Shown one piece after another: positions 51,719 to 55,383 of a DNA stretch of 55,383 nt. The number at the start of each line of letters is the position of its first letter. Positions within the stretch are counted from its first letter, which is position 1. Under the pieces are notes generated by a model. It did no database searches. It was not told the DNA's origin and saw only the letters and a list, made by a program, of their open reading frames with translations. The translations under genes and the position numbers were made by a program. Origin of the DNA: Chitinophagales bacterium (lineage in GTDB: Bacteria; Bacteroidota; Bacteroidia; Chitinophagales; Chitinophagaceae); NCBI GenBank assembly GCA_015655125.1, contig JAATFP010000006.1:1-55383 (forward strand). Reading direction: 5' to 3'.

Positions 51719-51831
51719 GTTTTAATGAATAATTTTTTATTGGATAATTCCGTGATGCAGATGGACGGCGAAAGCTCCTGCTGTATAATTTAAAATAATT
51801 ATCAATTATCCATTAAAATTATCCATTAAAT
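51719..51831. repeat. AT-rich palindromic repeat (TAATGGATAATT family)
   Basis: TTTTAATGAATAATTTTTTA then TTGGATAATT (from 51720) faces TTATCAATTATCCATTAAAA then TTATCCATTAAA (to 51829) in reverse. Like the copies at 44900-45000 and 41922-41948 it stands at a gene end in AT-rich DNA. No gene is present. Confidence 0.6.
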
Positions 51832-51866
51832 CAAAAGCCGTCAAAGAAAATAATTGACGGCTTTTG
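51832..51866 (-). terminator. Terminator of the DUF4836 gene
   Basis: CAAAAGCCGTCAA (51832-51844) and TTGACGGCTTTTG (51854-51866) are a perfect 13-bp stem with A and T runs. It closes the hisS-DUF4836 run. Confidence 0.9.
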
Positions 51867-51885
51867 AGTATGATTAATTATGAAA

Positions 51886-53538
51886 TTAATGACTTATTAC
51901 AGGGGCCATGGTGGTATCAGCTGTTGCATCGTTATCCCAGCTTTCCCATTGGCGCCGTTGTTTTTCTTTTTGAAGTTTATTCAGTACAGCAATCTTTCCA
52001 AGATAATCATTCAGTTGCTTAAGACTGTTTGTTCCTTTATCCAAAAGATTTATTTCGATGTGTTGTTTTAAGCCGCCATCGCTGAAATCGCCGCCTTTTG
52101 CAATGGCGTTATCCCACATTTTTGCAGATGCAACGAAGATTTCATTTTCGATGCTGTCTTTTACATCGTCTTTCATCGCGCCGAAAATGTACTGAAAGTT
52201 TACATAAGTGCCTACAGGGCTGCCGGAGATCTTGCTTAAATAATCGGGAGAAGTTCCTGGTCCGGTAATATATTTATCTACCGCATCTTTGTTGTTACCG
52301 ATGGCGAAATAATTATCATTGCTGTTGTAAGAAATCTTATTATCAAGTCCGCCCATTCCGGATTCGCCACCTGCCTTTTTACCGGCTTCGATCAGCTTTG
52401 CGAAAGCCGCTTTATCGCCGATAGAAGTGGCAAACAAAAAGCTGGCATCTTTCCCTTTTGCGGAATCGCGTTTAAGATCGCTCACTACGAAAAGAATATC
52501 GCCTTTATTTGCTTTGATGAAATCGTCTACCGTAAATCCTACATAGCCCGCGCCCATGTTTGCAAAACCTTCAAGGCCGGCGAGTTTCAAAAATTCACGG
52601 ATACCTTCCGGTTTGAAATTCATTGCAAAAAATGCCGCCACGTCTTTTGATGGAACTTTCCTGGCCATATCGCTGCTGATGCTGCTGCCACTATATTTCT
52701 TCCAGAGAGCGGTCATTTCTTTTCCTGAATAGGATTTGATGTCTGCAACGATCTGGCCGTTTTCAAAACTTGCAGTTGCTGTTGTAATGGCCCCTTCTGT
52801 AAGCTTGCTGATGTTCATCATGCTCAATGATGCAAGTGCGGAAGATCCTTTGTTGAACGCTTCGCCATTTAGCCAAAAATGCACATCGCCTTTGGTGTTC
52901 ATGAGTTCAGAAAATTTTTCGTCTTTAGCAAGGCTCGCGTCTTCTTTAAGATTGTATAATTGCGCAGCGGCAATTGTTCCGTCCCTGTAAGTGACAGGTT
53001 TCGGAACGGAATCAAAGTCGTCAAACCTGCTGTGGCGGTCCATTTCGTTCATTTCGGGTGCGTCGATCACAACGATAAACTTGTCTTTGTTCCAGGAAGT
53101 GGTTACTTTATCTTTTGCTACATAGCTGATACCGTCTTTTTCGGATGGCGTGCCGCCCTTACTTGTTTCTGTTGCAAATTGTTTGAATTTAGCAGCATCT
53201 TTTAAAGTTCCTACGATGCTCACATATCCACCGAGAGAATCTTTCTTTATGAAAATGATAAGATCGTTCTTAATGTCGATGCCGGTATTTTCAGGATTGT
53301 CGAGCGCAGTTTTCAGGTAAGCAGAAACGTTGCTGTCTGCACTGGCTTCTTTAAATAGTTCACTTTTTTTGATCTCTTCCCAGGGAAGCTTAGCATTCAA
53401 TGATTCACCGTTAAGATGAACTACCACAGCTGCATCTTTGGGAATGTAAACTCCCTGCTTGTTGGAGGATTTTGAGCAGGAAGCAAATATCAGTATTGCG
53501 GCGATGGCAATGAGTATTGAAGAAAAACGTGTTTGCAT
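51886..53538 (-). CDS. DUF4836-family lipoprotein
   Basis: The 550 residues begin with a lipoprotein signal (MQTRFSSILIAIAAILIFAS, lipid Cys near 21 in FASCSK). The region around 30-500 is typical of DUF4836: QGVYIPKDAAVVVHLNGESL, then a repeat of similar beta/alpha blocks. Function unknown; found across Bacteroidota, at the cell envelope. It ends AVLNKLQKEKQRRQWESWD and an acidic tail. 57 bases behind hisS on the same strand. Confidence 0.88.
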   Translation of the reverse strand: MQTRFSSILIAIAAILIFASCSKSSNKQGVYIPKDAAVVVHLNGESLNAKLPWEEIKKSELFKEASADSNVSAYLKTALDNPENTGIDIKNDLIIFIKKDSLGGYVSIVGTLKDAAKFKQFATETSKGGTPSEKDGISYVAKDKVTTSWNKDKFIVVIDAPEMNEMDRHSRFDDFDSVPKPVTYRDGTIAAAQLYNLKEDASLAKDEKFSELMNTKGDVHFWLNGEAFNKGSSALASLSMMNISKLTEGAITTATASFENGQIVADIKSYSGKEMTALWKKYSGSSISSDMARKVPSKDVAAFFAMNFKPEGIREFLKLAGLEGFANMGAGYVGFTVDDFIKANKGDILFVVSDLKRDSAKGKDASFLFATSIGDKAAFAKLIEAGKKAGGESGMGGLDNKISYNSNDNYFAIGNNKDAVDKYITGPGTSPDYLSKISGSPVGTYVNFQYIFGAMKDDVKDSIENEIFVASAKMWDNAIAKGGDFSDGGLKQHIEINLLDKGTNSLKQLNDYLGKIAVLNKLQKEKQRRQWESWDNDATADTTMAPVISH

Positions 53539-53595
53539 AAAATTGATTTTGTATTAATACGGAAAAGTTTTTTTTGTAACCCCGTAATATATTAT

Positions 53596-54963
53596 TTATT
53601 TATTCGTGAAAAAATCTATAAGCGCCGTCGAAGATAAGGTTTGTTGTTCACCTTTCGAAAGGTCTTTCACCACACATGTTTTCAATTCCACTTCTTTGCT
53701 GCCGATGATAACGGCAAAGGGTATGTTTTTCTTTTCCGCATACCTGAATTGCTTATCCATTTTGGCACTTTCGTGATATAACTCGCAGGAAACTCCGGCG
53801 GCCCGAAGCTCCTGCATCAGTTCAAATGCATACCCACTTTCGTTTTCCCCAAGATGGAAGAACAATGCTTTGGTGCTGATCTGCAGATTTTCGGGAAACA
53901 GGTTGAGTTCTTCCAGCACATCATAGATACGATCCACGCCGAAGCTGATGCCTACGCCGGGAACATTTGGCACACCAAACAATCCCGTAAGGTCGTCATA
54001 GCGCCCGCCACCGCCAATGCTGCCCATTTTCACAGAAGCCGGACCCTTTACCTCAAAAATAACGCCCGTGTAATAATTCAGTCCGCGCGCCAATGTAAAA
54101 TCGACTCCAACATTCGTATTGGTTGTTTTCTGTAACAGATATTTTAATTCTGAAATTCCTTTTCCCGCAGTTTCATTTCCGGTAAACAGCGTTTCGATAA
54201 GCGCTATCTTTTCTTCATTGCTACCGGTGACGTTAAGATAATTTTCAACGATCGCTACCTGTTCATTTGAAAGTCCGCGCTGCGCCAGCTCTTCCTTCAC
54301 CTTGTCTATCCCGATCTTGTCAAGTTTGTCTATCGCAACGGTTATATCGGTCATGAATTTTTCGCCACCGCAAATTTCTGCAAGTGCAGCAAGTATCTTA
54401 CGGCTGTTGATCTTCAGTTCGTAATTTTTCAAGCCTAGTTTTGTGAAAGCGGCGTTATAGATATTCGCCAATTCCACTTCATTTAAAAGGGCAGTGCTTC
54501 CTACCACATCGGCGTCACATTGTGTAAACTCGCGGTAGCGGCCCTTTTGCGGCCGGTCGGCGCGCCACACAGGCTGTATCTGGTAGCGTTTGAAGGGAAA
54601 TGTAAGGTGGCCATAATTCATGGCTACATACCTTGCAAAAGGAATGGTGAGATCGTATTTTAATGCACGTTCGGTAAGTTCGGAAGTGTTTTTTCCTTCC
54701 ATTAATTTTTCAAAACCTGCCTTGGCTTTGTCAATATTCTTAGGGTCGTTCAGCCCGTTATTAAGTATTTTAAAGATCAGCTTGTCGCCTTCTTCCCCAT
54801 ACTTGCCCATGAGTGTTTCAAGATTCTCCATAGCGGGTGTTTCCAGTGGCTGAAACCCATAGAGTTCAAAAACGGCCCTGATGGTATTTAGTATGTACGT
54901 TCTTTTCCTGACTGTATCAGCAGAAAAATCGCGGGTGCCTTGCGGGATGGATGGTTTTGCCAT
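53596..54963 (-). CDS. hisS: Histidyl-tRNA synthetase
   Basis: A class II synthetase of 455 residues. Motif 2 (FKRYQIQPVWRADRPQKGRY), the histidine loops (LARGLNYYTGVIFEV, GGGGRYDDLTGLFG) and the C-terminal anticodon-binding domain (QFRYAEKKNIPFAVIIGSKE) are in place. Its ATG overlaps the stop of the upstream phosphatase gene by one base (TAATG), a coupled arrangement. Confidence 0.97.
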   Translation of the reverse strand: MAKPSIPQGTRDFSADTVRKRTYILNTIRAVFELYGFQPLETPAMENLETLMGKYGEEGDKLIFKILNNGLNDPKNIDKAKAGFEKLMEGKNTSELTERALKYDLTIPFARYVAMNYGHLTFPFKRYQIQPVWRADRPQKGRYREFTQCDADVVGSTALLNEVELANIYNAAFTKLGLKNYELKINSRKILAALAEICGGEKFMTDITVAIDKLDKIGIDKVKEELAQRGLSNEQVAIVENYLNVTGSNEEKIALIETLFTGNETAGKGISELKYLLQKTTNTNVGVDFTLARGLNYYTGVIFEVKGPASVKMGSIGGGGRYDDLTGLFGVPNVPGVGISFGVDRIYDVLEELNLFPENLQISTKALFFHLGENESGYAFELMQELRAAGVSCELYHESAKMDKQFRYAEKKNIPFAVIIGSKEVELKTCVVKDLSKGEQQTLSSTALIDFFTNK

Positions 54964-55383
54964 TACTGCTGTAAAGTTTGTTGTTGTTCCTTATAATTTT
55001 CAATGATGGCATCGGCGGCCCGGTCGATCAGGTGATACACTTCTTCGTAGCCGTCTTCATCACCATACCAGGGGTCGGGCACATTTTTGTTTGTGCTGCT
55101 ACGCAATTCATTTAAGAACAGATCTACTTTTGCACTATCGAAGTCGGCGCCGCTGATGTTCTGGATATCGCGCATTACGTCGTCGGCCATCGCGTATATC
55201 TTATCATAGGCAGCGATATCCTGCCTTTCAAATTTACGTGAAACCTGCCTGCTGATATCTATACCGTACTTTTTTGCCACTTTCTGACTCAGGTGATGCG
55301 GAGCCTCGCCGGTATGAAAGCCGTTGGTACCGGCACTTTCGATCGTCCAGTCAAGACCTGCATCCTGTGCTTTTTTTTGTAAA
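54963..55383 (-). CDS. Low-molecular-weight protein tyrosine phosphatase, partial at window edge
   Basis: Reading continues in frame to the window end: LDWTIESAGTNGFHTGEAPH, then the helix HLSQKVAKKYGIDISRQVSR. DPWYGDEDGYEEVYHLIDRA holds the general-acid Asp of LMW-PTPs (DP). The catalytic CxxxxxR loop at the N-terminus lies beyond the window. A GTG at 55280 is internal, not the start. LMW-PTPs reverse protein tyrosine phosphorylation, often in exopolysaccharide control. It is coupled to hisS. Confidence 0.9.
   Translation of the reverse strand, partial: LQKKAQDAGLDWTIESAGTNGFHTGEAPHHLSQKVAKKYGIDISRQVSRKFERQDIAAYDKIYAMADDVMRDIQNISGADFDSAKVDLFLNELRSSTNKNVPDPWYGDEDGYEEVYHLIDRAADAIIENYKEQQQTLQQ

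Overview
The window is from a member of the Bacteroidota, most like the Chitinophagaceae. Evidence: the promoters that can be read have the phylum -7 box TAnnTTTG; a secreted nuclease ends in a type IX secretion (Por) sorting domain; there is an orphan TonB-dependent receptor with a carboxypeptidase-regulatory-like N-terminus; and DUF4836-type, SIMPL-type and PorT-like proteins and the rpsT, rpsP and sucA proteins are of the expected types. The first ~391 bases are different: they are GC-rich and encode, on the minus strand, the C-terminus of a Burkholderiales-like M23 peptidase. Coding style and base composition change abruptly at ~391-398, so the left edge is probably a chimeric join or contamination.

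Layout. 0.5-5 kb: secreted M14 carboxypeptidase-like protein, T9SS-exported endonuclease I, rpsT. 5.4-11.3 kb: 2-oxoglutarate dehydrogenase E1 (sucA), a GxxExxY PD-(D/E)XK protein inside a long inverted-repeat element, ffh, rpsP. 11.4-15.7 kb: a six-hairpin glycosidase inserted antisense between rpsP and rimM, then rimM, a small conserved protein and a small XRE regulator with a perfect 18-bp palindrome upstream. 15.7-20.3 kb: an AT-rich island with a twice-frameshifted transglutaminase-like secreted protein, a short RHS-core protein ending in a metzincin-type metalloprotease, a coupled secreted protein that could be its immunity partner, and a second transglutaminase-like paralogue. 20.5-25.8 kb: lipoprotein esterase, orphan HsdR-N-like nuclease, beta-barrel protein, small membrane protein, DNA polymerase IV.

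26-39.6 kb is a sulfur assimilation and methionine region: a divergent Rrf2 regulator, APS reductase (cysH), ATP sulfurylase (cysD, cysN), serine acetyltransferase (cysE), cysteine synthase (cysK), a Rossmann-TSUP permease fusion, an orphan TonB receptor, then metX, an OsmC protein and metZ. The cysH and TonB-receptor promoters carry the same inverted repeat, GTCTA-N9-TAGAC, which is the best candidate operator for the Rrf2 protein. Sulfite reductase is not in the window.

39.8-49.7 kb: two pseudouridine synthases, an LTXXQ/Spy-like protein, an ECF sigma operon (TPR-like protein, sigma, anti-sigma-like, two SIMPL proteins) with two matching candidate sigma promoters, rlmN and a thiolase. 49.7-55.4 kb (all minus): FtsX-like permease, an ABC ATPase with an altered H-loop, DUF4836 lipoprotein, hisS, and an LMW protein tyrosine phosphatase cut by the window edge.

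The most unusual signals are: (1) a dispersed intergenic element family built from CGCAGATT modules and short hairpins whose stem sequences change from copy to copy while staying self-complementary, with one copy carrying the GxxExxY gene between ~57-bp inverted arms; and (2) the AT-rich RHS/metzincin/transglutaminase-like island.
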